Below are positions 46,101-50,189 of a DNA stretch of 64,000 bases, one piece after another. The DNA is from Parelaphostrongylus tenuis (taxonomy: Eukaryota > Nematoda > Chromadorea > Rhabditida > Metastrongylidae). The notes under the pieces are model-generated. The model saw nothing but the letters and a program-made list of their open reading frames with translations, was not told where the DNA came from and did no database searches. The DNA is taken from the NCBI GenBank assembly GCA_019055375.1, contig JAHQIW010000301.1, positions 186,001-250,000 on the forward strand, given 5' to 3'. How positions within the stretch are numbered: position 1 is the first letter of the stretch; every line of letters starts with the position of its first letter. Made by a program: the position numbers and the translations under genes.

Positions 46101-46838
46101 TGTATGCCAAGACATCGAGGCTTCCCTCTGTACTTCAGGAAAACATATATTGTAAGCTATTATGCTTCGTCTTGTTATTACATTTGTGACAAATAATCCC
46201 TACAGAGGTCACGGTTGTTTAGGATGGAGTCTAGTTTCCAGTTTAGCAGTCACAAACTTCAGTGAACCTGCGATATTAATTAGCCTCAAATTTTTTTCCT
46301 CCACTGATTCAGTGCATTTTATTGCATTTTTCGTTGCTTTTAAAAAAATTTTGAGTAGAAAAATAATACGATAATCTCAAGAAATTATTTGAAACGTCAA
46401 TCTTTGTTGACTACTGATTACTAAATGACATTGGCATAGGTGTGCATAGAAAGTTCAGCGATTGATTATTAGCCAAATTGGTAGTTGTTTGAGTTGTCGC
46501 CAGGATATTGATGACACCGAAAAAAAACTGAGGGTCAGAAGGCCGTAACAACATCACTTCTGATGCAAAAGTGACGAGTGCCAACAATTCTGGCAAAAAA
46601 AAATTTGAAAAAGTCGTTTGCTAGAGAAGTACGATGAACGAAAATCAAGTCATCAACTTCCGCTATTGTTGTCGGAAACACATAGTTGAAAAGAAAGAAG
46701 TCGAAGTTGGCCGTAGGCCGAAGAAATGAATTCTTGTGTAGCGGAGAGAAAACCCGTTCGACAACGAGTGTTGCCCGTTCTTCGGCCACTCCCATCACTA
46801 ACGAATCGATGCGATCGACCTATCAGGAATTCCTATGA
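7037..46838 (+). CDS. Rhodopsin-class neuropeptide GPCR, GnRH/AKH-receptor-related (nine-exon gene model)
   Basis: Predicted seven-transmembrane G-protein-coupled receptor, 379 aa. The exons join in consistent phase (2,0,2,2,0,1,0,1) with GT/AG introns. Visible landmarks: TM1 about 25-45 with GPLN; TM2 about 61-85 with LADL (D72); extracellular loop 1 with WYGG; TM3 with C99 and DRV at 123-125; TM4 with W152 and P161; C180 in loop 2 as the expected partner of C99; TM5 with P234 and Y242; TM6 with FWSPY (289-293), where the usual CWxP cysteine position is Phe; TM7 with NPLIY (329-333); a Ser/Thr-rich tail. [14 protein letters not shown] and DRVCGAYNI resemble nematode gnrr-type receptors, which would couple to AKH/GnRH-like peptides at neuronal membranes. 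GPCR is near certain; the ligand class is inference. The start is the ATG at 7037, with an in-frame stop about 35 nt upstream; an extra upstream exon is possible. Confidence 0.85.
8190..8400 (-). mobile_element. SINE family A, decayed copy in intron 1
   Basis: On the minus strand the order of family A landmarks is kept: GGCGCAGAGAT (box A region near 8386), a box B relic near 8340, then CACCAAGCCTTTCATCCC and a body remnant. Divergence is high, so the insertion is old. Confidence 0.5.
8860..8974 (+). CDS. Receptor exon 2: TM2
   Basis: Acceptor TTCAG at 8855-8859 and donor GTAAGC at 8975. It encodes residues 53-91, with NLADL and [12 protein letters not shown]. The phase joins exactly to exons 1 and 3. 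Confidence 0.92.
9263..9384 (+). CDS. Receptor exon 3: loop 1, TM3 and DRV motif
   Basis: Acceptor TTCAG ends at 9262; donor GTGATC starts at 9385. It encodes residues 92-131, with WYGGEMLC (C99, disulfide cysteine) and [13 protein letters not shown]. The DRV replaces the textbook DRY and is common in receptors. Confidence 0.93.
10355..10582 (-). mobile_element. tRNA-derived SINE, family B, copy 1 (intron 3)
   Basis: On the minus strand the head GGCCGTAGCCGAGTGGTTAG (10573 downwards) matches a tRNA box A. The body includes ACGATGGAACGTTACAG and ends at TGCCAGAAGTACTGGGAT. The same head, centre and end recur at 11.8, 24.8, 59.3 and 59.7 kb. No good box B is visible, so the tRNA relationship rests on box A. 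Confidence 0.7.
10583..10782 (-). other. Open reading extension joined to SINE B copy 1
   Basis: The 145-codon minus-strand frame (10782-10345) starts here and runs through the SINE. Its first 65 or so codons lie outside the SINE and include [17 protein letters not shown] and [17 protein letters not shown]. This part is more GC-rich than its surroundings and has no stop, but I do not recognise a domain. It could be part of a longer composite element or a fragment of a host gene carried next to the SINE. Confidence 0.3.
11765..11988 (-). mobile_element. SINE family B, copy 2 (intron 3)
   Basis: On the minus strand it begins near GGAGGCTCCGTGGCCGAACGG and ends at TGCCAGAAGTACTGGGATC, with the family's central CAGTCAACAACAACG block. 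It is the same orientation as copy 1, about 1.2 kb away. Confidence 0.7.
12401..12488. repeat. Perfect 44-bp tandem duplication (intron 3)
   Basis: The unit beginning TGAGTTAAGCGCCCC occupies 12401-12444 and again 12445-12488 with no visible mismatch. Confidence 0.9.
13330..13400. repeat. AT-rich TATA simple repeat
   Basis: Alternating TA runs (TATATATACC, CATATATATA) followed by ATTTATTTAT repeats: a low-complexity intronic tract. Confidence 0.7.
13785..13817. repeat. Poly-C tract
   Basis: Twenty consecutive C followed by two further C runs interrupted by single T. It inflates a 93-codon frame (13713-13994) that is not considered real. Such a tract is prone to polymerase slippage and to length errors in assembly. 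Confidence 0.9.
14120..14257 (+). CDS. Receptor exon 4: intracellular loop 2 and TM4
   Basis: Acceptor CTTCAG ends at 14119; donor GTTTGT follows 14257. It encodes residues 132-177, with SLNAHRRAY, then TM4 including [13 protein letters not shown] (W152, P161). Confidence 0.93.
15100..15140 (-). ncRNA. Decayed Penelope-type hammerhead motif (intron 4)
   Basis: On the minus strand the 3' half is intact: GAAAC (15115-15111), then GTT and AGCC (15110-15104). The 5' core is disrupted (CTTGAACAA instead of CTGANGA). This is a relic of the group with AGCC after the cleavage site. Confidence 0.4.
15208..15506 (-). mobile_element. SINE family A, copy 2 (intron 4)
   Basis: Near-complete minus-strand copy. 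The box A region GCGCATGTGGCGCATCGG lies near 15505-15488 and box B GGTTCGATCTC at 15452-15442. The body carries CCCTCCGAGGTCGGTGAAAT and ends CCCTCAGGGGTTGATCAACG. It is highly similar to copies 1 and 3, suggesting relatively recent activity. Confidence 0.8.
16523..16610 (+). CDS. Receptor exon 5: extracellular loop 2
   Basis: Acceptor TGTAG ends at 16522; donor GTAAGC starts at 16611. It encodes residues 178-207, including QCTPLW, whose C180 is the expected loop 2 disulfide cysteine, and an acidic segment. Confidence 0.85.
16730..16805 (-). mobile_element. tRNA-like SINE head fragment (intron 5)
   Basis: Minus strand: GGTAGTACAGTGACTAGCAC resembles a tRNA box A, and GGCGCGTCTTAAAACCC occupies the box B place in degenerate form. 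It is too diverged to assign to family A or C, and it cannot fold as a functional tRNA. Confidence 0.35.
17024..17168 (+). CDS. Receptor exon 6: TM5
   Basis: Acceptor TTCAG ends at 17023; donor GTATGC starts at 17169. It encodes residues 208-255. TM5 reads through [15 protein letters not shown], with the conserved P234 and Y242. The last base begins codon 256. Confidence 0.92.
17860..17900 (-). ncRNA. Decayed Penelope-type hammerhead motif (intron 6)
   Basis: Minus strand: CGAAAGA (17887-17881) stands where CTGAAGA is expected, then a stem II remnant, GAAAC (17869-17865) and GTT-AGTC. The core is broken at its first three positions. Confidence 0.35.
18245..18297 (+). CDS. Receptor exon 7 (tentative): intracellular loop 3
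   Basis: A loop 3 exon must supply two bases on entry and leave in phase 0. The stretch after GTCAG at 18244 fits: A256[17 protein letters not shown], ending before GTCGAT. That donor is weak; GTGACG at 18265 would give a shorter exon, also in phase 0. No other candidate was seen in intron 7, though much of it is transposon-derived. Confidence 0.5.
19480..19765 (-). mobile_element. SINE family A, decayed copy (intron 7)
   Basis: Minus-strand landmarks survive in order: a box A relic near 19750, GGTGCCCTGCA, GGCTTATCAAGTCCACCATTCC, then ATATGCGTCTAG and the CTGGGTTAATCAATGCAG end. Strongly diverged. Confidence 0.5.
19900..19975 (+). mobile_element. SINE family A body fragment, plus strand
   Basis: CTCACCGAGCCTACCTTCC followed by TCAGTAGATTGATGCTTGTC corresponds to the family A centre in the opposite orientation to the copy 200 bp upstream. 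Confidence 0.4.
20560..21005 (+). pseudogene. RTE-type retrotransposon, endonuclease-domain remnant
   Basis: Read across frames, this stretch gives [18 protein letters not shown], then [19 protein letters not shown] and [12 protein letters not shown]. These fit the apurinic-endonuclease region of nematode RTE non-LTR elements (a gluGFVVHP...ILSPRLAIL pattern followed by INCYSP). Stops and frameshifts make it non-functional. Assignment is from memory of the family pattern. It may belong with the RT remnant starting at 22.6 kb, with the hammerhead pair inserted between them. Confidence 0.45.
21455..21612 (-). ncRNA. Hammerhead ribozyme, family 1, copy a (retrozyme-like)
   Basis: Minus strand: CTGACGA (21582-21576), stem II GAC/GTC with a 7-nt loop (21575-21563), GAAA (21562-21559), a two-pair stem III CA/TG closed by a 3-nt loop, and cleavage triplet GTA at 21552-21550. 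Stem I pairs TTGG after the cleavage site with CCGA before the core. All core bases fit the type I consensus (N7 = C). Downstream are an arm with TTAACAGACC and a body block ATTTGAGCGTGGCC, shared with the copies at 42.6 and 60.1 kb. The very short stem III suggests activity as a dimer, as known for Penelope and retrozyme hammerheads. Confidence 0.75.
21680..21835 (+). ncRNA. Hammerhead ribozyme, family 1, copy b (inverted partner, core mutated)
   Basis: Plus strand: CTGAGGA (21731-21737), poorly paired stem II, GGAACAC where GAAAC is required, then ATGTA and TTGGGCTGTACAAAAGC. The downstream arm (TTAACAGACCACATG) is the inverted counterpart of copy a's arm, so 21494-21552 and 21757-21828 form a long imperfect inverted repeat around two head-to-head cores. 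The loss of a core A and of stem II predicts no cleavage. Confidence 0.6.
22595..23700 (+). pseudogene. RTE-type retrotransposon, reverse-transcriptase remnant
   Basis: Ordered similarity to RTE reverse transcriptases is visible across three frames: [17 protein letters not shown] (22660s), [12 protein letters not shown] (22800s), [11 protein letters not shown] (22960s), where the catalytic F/YADD has become FVDH, and near the end [18 protein letters not shown] and [10 protein letters not shown] (23530-23610). Many stops and frameshifts make it dead. The C-terminal W-T-R...GRPP block is the typical RTE tail. It lies sense in receptor intron 7. Confidence 0.8.
24795..25030 (+). mobile_element. 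SINE family B, copy 3 (intron 7)
   Basis: Head GCCACGGCCGAGTGGTTGTG, a C-rich segment, CAACAACGAGCGCCCTATGG, then GAATGCTAGAAGTATTGG at the end. It is the same order as copies 1, 2, 4 and 5. Plus orientation. Confidence 0.7.
26815..27102 (-). ncRNA. Penelope-like element 3' UTR with terminal hammerhead
   Basis: About 210 bp past the ORF stop, on the minus strand: AGGCT, CTGAAGA (26895-26889), a stem II with GGC/GCC, GAAAC (26876-26872), GTC and AGCT. Stem I AGCU/GGCU has four pairs and the triplet is GUC. An extra unpaired A lies between the core and stem II, and stem III is minimal, so any activity would need dimerisation. A tail with ATAAAGTTTAATGTAACACC and CACCTCGTGTTC follows, matching the solo copy at 3.6 kb. 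Confidence 0.6.
27103..28056 (-). CDS. Penelope-like element: RT C-terminal region and GIY-YIG endonuclease (5'-truncated)
   Basis: Open frame of 317 codons without interruption. The first 90 or so residues ([43 protein letters not shown]) match the end of the Penelope-like RT and its thumb. A basic linker and a Cys-rich segment ([12 protein letters not shown]) follow. The GIY-YIG endonuclease is at about 218-290: [23 protein letters not shown], and [11 protein letters not shown]. In this class the RT and nuclease drive target-primed insertion. The RT palm with its catalytic aspartates is missing upstream, so this is a truncated insertion; the ATG at 28056 is internal to the original protein. 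It lies antisense in receptor intron 7, ending about 150 bp before exon 8. The intact frame implies a recent insertion. Confidence 0.88.
   Translation of the reverse strand: MIICSTQEELDDCFRLLNAQSEYIRFTREIPKDDWLPFLNVQISLTERGYITKWYRKPSSKNILVHYLSSHPSHTKKALVKNMFRTAANVCTGEEQRVESVKLAREIATSNGYEFVAPRLRFRGNNAPPNENLVERKVPFIIPFYSNEISTAIKRCLKRAGLEQSVAIIEIPPNTLKRQLVRNRLYDRLCMMKDCKICPNGRDGDCVSVGTVYLISCKACSDKYVGETGRPLYAHIEEHLADKRLIRQNTPLGTHRAQKHDGVDFEIEVTILAQEQKTSARKILEAFWINTTNPTINRREDCLVNTRDMSQYIRLLF
28205..28403 (+). CDS. Receptor exon 8: TM6 and TM7
   Basis: Acceptor TTACAG ends at 28204; donor GTAAGT starts at 28404. It encodes residues 274-339: HAKRQ at the base of TM6, FWSPY, the third extracellular loop (TRTLSDHQ), and TM7 ending [12 protein letters not shown]. 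It lies less than 150 bp past the 5' end of the Penelope-like ORF. Confidence 0.95.
28404..29985. other. Start of receptor intron 8, nothing recognised
   Basis: AT-rich DNA without a coding signal or known repeat on either strand. Confidence 0.4.
29990..30560 (+). mobile_element. tRNA-derived SINE, family C, with adjoining inverted tail fragment
   Basis: Plus-strand head at 30145: GGTAGCCTCGATGG, box A TGGTAAAGTGGTAGCAT, then box B GGGTTCAACTCCTGTC at about 30208-30223, followed by TTTTTGCTTACCACC. A GC-rich body continues to about 30560 and supports a spurious 129-codon frame. Just upstream (29990-30075), TTTTTTGCAGTGTTATGA with AAGAGAATT matches the tails of the family C copies at 50.0 and 56.4 kb, in the opposite orientation. 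A family A SINE begins about 45 bp downstream. Confidence 0.65.
30605..30903 (-). mobile_element. SINE family A, copy 3 (intron 8)
   Basis: Near-complete minus-strand copy: GAGCGCATATGAAGCAGTG head near 30902, box B GGTTCGATCTC near 30850-30840, body CCCTCCGCGGTCGGTAAAT and end CCCTCATGGGTTGATCAACG. Adjacent to SINE C in inverse orientation. Confidence 0.8.
31908..32190 (-). mobile_element. SINE family A, decayed copy (intron 8)
   Basis: Minus strand: a TAGCGCTGGGAAGAGGTGC head near 32180, a diverged body, and a final CCGAGAGTTTCGTCTTTTAC near 31935-31915. Box B is lost. Confidence 0.5.
32390..32700 (+). pseudogene. RTE-type retrotransposon, 3' coding fragment
   Basis: The frame from 32407 encodes [35 protein letters not shown] and [21 protein letters not shown], then TEWIP. 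This is the diagnostic C-terminal region of RTE-type ORFs (RxMLG...R...SK-RW-GHV-R...RWT--V--W-P). Similarity stops soon after TEWIP; the downstream GRPP motif is not visible and the rest of the 155-codon frame looks random. It is a 5'-truncated, decayed insertion in sense orientation in intron 8. Confidence 0.8.
33080..35230. other. Intron 8 segment, nothing recognised
   Basis: Several short frames on both strands, none with a recognisable domain or repeat relationship to the rest of the window. Confidence 0.35.
38005..38205 (-). ncRNA. Hammerhead-like element, family 2, copy 2 (inverted partner, decayed core)
   Basis: Minus strand: CTGACGA (38151-38145), a broken stem II, AAAAC in place of GAAAC, then a short stem III, triplet GTA and TGGCCCTGGCGTACC. 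The upstream flank (GGCTTAATGTGGGGCG) matches copies 1 and 3. It is head-to-head with copy 3. Both are preceded on the plus strand by the same block (TTGATCCATAACATCGACTG at 38010 and 38280). Confidence 0.6.
38279..38490 (+). ncRNA. Hammerhead ribozyme, family 2, copy 3 (intact fold, G at cleavage site)
   Basis: Plus strand: stem I 3' strand GGGTCA, CTGACGA (38409-38415), stem II GGAGG/CCTCC with a 6-nt loop (38416-38431), GAAA (38432-38435), stem III CA/TG with a 4-nt loop, then T38444 and G38445. After that TGGCCC pairs all six bases with GGGTCA (one G-U). Every core base fits, but the nucleotide before the scissile bond is G, whereas hammerheads require A, C or U. Copy 2 has A there. The fold is preserved but cleavage is predicted to be blocked. 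Confidence 0.75.
38700..41150. other. Intron 8 segment, nothing recognised
   Basis: AT-rich DNA with short unrelated frames. A small local duplication of ATCAAATTTAG is seen near 39207 and 39255. No transposon signature was identified. Confidence 0.35.
41153..42086 (-). pseudogene. Merlin-superfamily (IS1016-like) transposase, frameshifted
   Basis: A full-length but broken transposase of roughly 310 codons is read across frames. It starts [13 protein letters not shown] at 42086, then [19 protein letters not shown]; a region with CKNGH and [22 protein letters not shown] with [14 protein letters not shown]; a segment matching the YSDC-x-YNT region; NFVDPGT; and [15 protein letters not shown] with LLESYLTKW at the end. 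This order is that of the DDE domain of IS1595/Merlin transposases. At least three frame changes and internal stops make it inactive. Terminal repeats were not found by eye. It lies antisense in receptor intron 8. Confidence 0.85.
42555..42860 (+). ncRNA. Hammerhead ribozyme, family 1, copy c (retrozyme-like unit, sense in intron 8)
   Basis: CTGACGA (42764-42770), stem II GGC/GCC with a 7-nt loop (42771-42783), GAAA (42784-42787), a minimal stem III, triplet GTA (42793-42795). Stem I pairs TT with AA and CAC with GTG around one mismatch. The arm CATAACAGATCATATG and TGGCTCAAAAATAAT matches copies a, b and d. About 200 bp upstream lies the body block ATTGAAATTTGAGCTTGG, which in copies a and d follows the ribozyme. 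The layout is therefore body then hammerhead, as expected of one unit from a tandem hammerhead element. Unlike the others it has no inverted arm. Confidence 0.65.
44490..44840 (-). pseudogene. Mariner transposase C-terminal remnant, minus strand
   Basis: Minus-strand frames give [62 protein letters not shown] and EE. This corresponds to the final quarter of mariner transposases (HPPYSPDLAPSDYHLF ... W-K-V---G-Y). The third catalytic Asp region is present in altered form. Stops and frame changes disable it. Confidence 0.75.
44860..45110 (+). pseudogene. Mariner transposase C-terminal remnant, plus strand
   Basis: Plus-strand frames give [19 protein letters not shown], then [19 protein letters not shown] and [10 protein letters not shown]. 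It is the same terminal region as the neighbour at 44490-44840 but inverted, with only about 20 bp between them. Both are fragments; the pair forms a palindromic structure rather than one complete transposon. Confidence 0.7.
45110..46716. other. Last part of receptor intron 8, nothing recognised
   Basis: No known repeat or coding region. A 66-codon minus-strand frame and others overlap the mariner edge or exon 9 and are not supported. Confidence 0.35.
46717..46838 (+). CDS. Receptor exon 9 (tentative): C-terminal tail and stop
   Basis: Acceptor CGTAG ends at 46716. The first two bases complete G340, and 39 codons follow before TGA at 46836-46838. The peptide ([11 protein letters not shown]..., then Ser/Thr-rich [11 protein letters not shown]) looks like a GPCR tail: a basic start, a Cys at 347 for possible palmitoylation and many phosphorylatable residues. 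With it the CDS is an exact multiple of three. The 18.3-kb intron before it is long, so cDNA evidence is needed. Confidence 0.6.
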
Positions 46839-47470
46839 AGAGAATTTGGGATTTTTTTTTCCGAAGAAAAAAGCTCAGAAGTCCACAGCAGCGGGTATCA
46901 TAGAAAACAGGCATAGCAGGATGAATGTGGCCTCCTCGATTTTCTGTTCTTCTATTGAATGAGAGTCAGATACGACACCGAAAATTTGCACTTGAAATTT
47001 GAATGACTTGCGCTTGCAGTGAACTTTCTTAGAGAATTGTATTAATGGTGCATCTCATTATTTTTACAAATATTACTTTTAGTAAAACACCTCAAAAAAG
47101 ATTCGAGAGAACATATTACATTAACTCGACAATAAATAAAATATGATTATCAAGTTCTTGATCGGTCAGTAAGGCTTGTTACCGCTTCAACGACCACCTA
47201 CTGAGACACAGCTTGGCTATGGCTTATCGAACTTAGTACTGATTTAATAAGCAAAGTCACTTCTGAATGGGAAACTAATTCCTTGAAATTGCTATTCTAT
47301 TCCTTGGCTTGAAAAATAGAAAGTAACAAGCTATTGAGGGACTTCTAGAATAGTTCTAAATAGACGAATTACTATACCTATGGGGCTGTAGTGTCCACAC
47401 AAAGGTCAATGTCTTAACAACTTCGCGCGGCACTGCTTTCTCTACAAGTGTCATTAGGTTTTCTGATAGA
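46839..47470. other. Downstream of the receptor stop: 3' UTR/intergenic
   Basis: Probable 3' UTR and flank. AATAAA-like hexamers occur (for example AATAAATAAAA near 47132), but none can be assigned as the poly(A) signal from sequence alone. Confidence 0.35.
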
Positions 47471-47471
47471 C

Positions 47472-47745
47472 GGAGTCTAACGGAATGGTTAAGAGTGCCT
47501 TACAACACACCTGGTTGCTTGTTTGATTTTCGCTCTGAGTTCATCATGCCTTCCATCCGTTAGGGTCGGTACATTGGCACCAGATTTGCCTGGGGATATC
47601 AGTCATCACTGGAGTGCATAATCGGTAGATTAATGCGAGTCATTGTGAAAGTCAGATGTGCATTCAATCCCCTTTAACGATCTTTGATGGAGTCGAATGG
47701 ATGGCGCATCTTTAGATTGATCAGCGTCGAGGCCTTCTTCTCTTA
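47472..47745 (+). mobile_element. SINE family A, plus-strand decayed copy
   Basis: Head CGGAATGGTTAAGAGTGCC matches a tRNA box A, followed by a box B relic (TTGATTTTCG), TGCCTTCCATCCGTTAGGGT, CGGTACATTGGCACCAGA, then GAGTCATTGTGAAAGTCAGA and a GATTGATCAGCGTCGAGG end. It is the only long family A copy on the plus strand in this window. Confidence 0.6.
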
Positions 47746-49734
47746 TGCTTCATGGCACCTACAGACCGACGAACTCAACTTTTGTATGACTGGTTCCACT
47801 TTATGGTTCTGATAATACACAGAGTTTTCCAGATGATATTTCGTTTTGGATTTCGCTTGAAGTCTTGGTGTGTAAAAGCCTTGCATTGTCAGTGGCCTTC
47901 GAAGGGACTGAGTGGCATCTCTGCTCAAAGTGCGGTATGCCCTCTGAAGTGGGCTTAAGTACACCTTTGGTTGGAAAACCAGCGTAGATATCGCTAATGG
48001 ATTCGACATCTTCCACGACATCGTAGATATGTGAGAGATATTTGAAGATTTTTTAAGGCAAATTAGTTTTTTAAGCCATGATCAATATCTAATCAAAAAA
48101 AATCGCAAATTTTCTAAAAGCCAGAATGCTTCGTTTTTTTTTCTGAGGAAGTGAGATTGGAAGCAAATGTTTAATAATTTGGTTTTAAACCGGCCCAACA
48201 AGGCCACCATTCCTTCAAAATCGAATATTTCGTACCAGACTTGCCTGGAAACAACTCTCTGCGGTCATAAAGGCTAACGACTGCCTGGGTTGAACAACTG
48301 GGAACACCTTAGCACAGCTATCTCAGGGCTTCCGGGAGAATTCACACAGTTAATATTCAGGAAGAACCCATGTCCTAGAAGTGTTAGCAGCAATCATACG
48401 CAAATTCGAAGGTCTCCATGGATAATGGATGCGAAAAAACAGATGTAGAGGTGTCAGTGCGCACGAATTGTGATCACAGATTATGTAAAAAAAAAAATTT
48501 CAAGGGACAGTTTGCCTTCATGCCATCTCGATCTTCTCGGCACTATCTATATTAATCACAAGTTTTGTTACTACTTCTATCACTGATATTACTATGAACG
48601 TTATAACAATATAAATGACATAAGTAATGACTACGGCAAGAGAAGTAGTAGCAATAACATTGATAAAAACTTTTGCTCATCAAACGAATATAGAAACTTG
48701 CACAAAGTGTACAGCTCTACGGTGAGCAATCATAGAGTGATCCGTGGAATAGTTGTAGTTATTATTTATGTATTCAAAGCAGACCACTATATCAATGTCT
48801 ATAATCTCTCACATTTTCAGCAGGACTTCCCTCAAATCTGAAAACCAGTTGCAATCACCGTAATGCTTCTTCCTTACCATTAGCCAAGCTTTCATCGACT
48901 GGCCCAAGAGAAAATTTGCTCATTGGATTAAAATAGTCATCAGAAGTGGTCGATGTTGTGCTGTTTGCTCAAACGGAGGACTTAACAAACACCAAAGCCC
49001 ATTGTCGGAAATAATTATCACAACACGGAAAGCAACAAAAAACAACTGTATAGTTTCTTGCCGTGGCTCGTGAAGAAGTAAGCCATAAAATCACAAAGGA
49101 CTTGATTTTTCAGTTATATATGTGTAATTTTCAGCAGAACTATGACTATTACTCCATGATTTCCAGTACTGCTTCTTACTCAATTGCGTGAACTCCAGTG
49201 GAAATTTAGTTTGCTTAGGATTGAATTCCACGTGGAAAGAAGCTTATAGATAAGTTATGCATTAGTAGACAGCTGCAAACGTCTCAGTAAAAACATCTCA
49301 AGACTATCACGGTAGTGACCTGAGCGTATCTCCCGTGATAAACAACGATGATGCAACAATCTCTCTGATCACTAAAGGCGTAAACTCAGTTAAATACTTT
49401 GATAAGCTCTATCTAAAGCTCGTGCAACTCATCCGCTGATATAAATGCCTGGAAGCCATTACCCGACCAGGAACTTCTGTCCGTACGCTTTCTTCAGTTA
49501 CAGTTTATCAATCATTTGTACTCTTTCTTCACTGACATTTTGAATAACGGTAGACGGTGGCTTTTATTGCAGTGTCCGTTTTTTAAATACATTTCTAAGA
49601 CCACCGTAAGACGTCGGCAACCCTAATAGATCGAGAAAAAGTTTATTGCTTTGCAGAATGGATTCTTTCACGGTGACATTATGTCAGATCACGCGACCAA
49701 GGACAATCAAAGATGATGTAAGTTACCGAACTCA
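47746..49734. other. Intergenic, nothing firm
   Basis: A minus-strand stretch at 47743-48021 stays open in two frames but shows no recognisable domain. The remainder is AT-rich with only short frames. Confidence 0.35.
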
Positions 49735-49915
49735 TTTGCGAAACTACGAAAAAAATATATTGCAGCTATTTCAATAATTGAATACACCTAAGAGAATTGA
49801 GTGGTGAGCAAAATACGACCTCAGACGAGAGTCGGACCAGCGTTTCATCCATCACTACACCACCGATATACATTCACACCACCACTCATTCTTTAATATT
49901 TCTATGTCAGCCGTC
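49735..49915 (-). mobile_element. SINE family C, copy 2 (partial)
   Basis: Minus strand: a box A relic near 49875 (GGTGTAGTGATGG), then CGCTGGTCCGACTCTCGTC at the box B place, GAGGTCGTATTTTGCTCACC and CAATTCTCTT in the tail. It matches copy 3 about 200 bp away in the same orientation. Confidence 0.55.
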
Positions 49916-50004
49916 ACCCACCAACCTTTGACAGATTTGATCGGGTAGGCGATCCGCCTCAAAAACCCAGCTGAGCTGACAGCCTTTGTGATAAATTTCT
50001 CCAA

Positions 50005-50130
50005 ATTTTTAGTGATTTCTCTGCATTTTTTGCAGCGCTATGATGTTTCATATATAACAAGAGAATTGAATGGTGAGCAAAGATGCGACCTCAGACGGGA
50101 GTCGAACCTGCTTTTCGTCCATACCATGTA
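50005..50130 (-). mobile_element. SINE family C, copy 3 (partial)
   Basis: Minus strand: GCAGGTTCGACTCCCGTC is a strong box B, then GAGGTCGCATCTTTGCTCACC, CAATTCTCTTG and a GAAACATCATAGCGCTGCA tail. The box A side is missing or diverged. Confidence 0.6.
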
Positions 50131-50189
50131 TCAATTTCCGTTTCAGCCAATAATTAGAGAAAATGTTTTCTATTATATTTTATGATATG

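Noticed and set aside
46535..46798. 87-codon antisense frame
   Set aside because: Partly the complement of the receptor tail exon; no domain, Phe-rich as expected for AT-rich chance.
47743..48021. Minus-strand frames of 71 and 92 codons
   Set aside because: Open in two frames with no domain; probably flank of the decayed SINE or an unidentified repeat.
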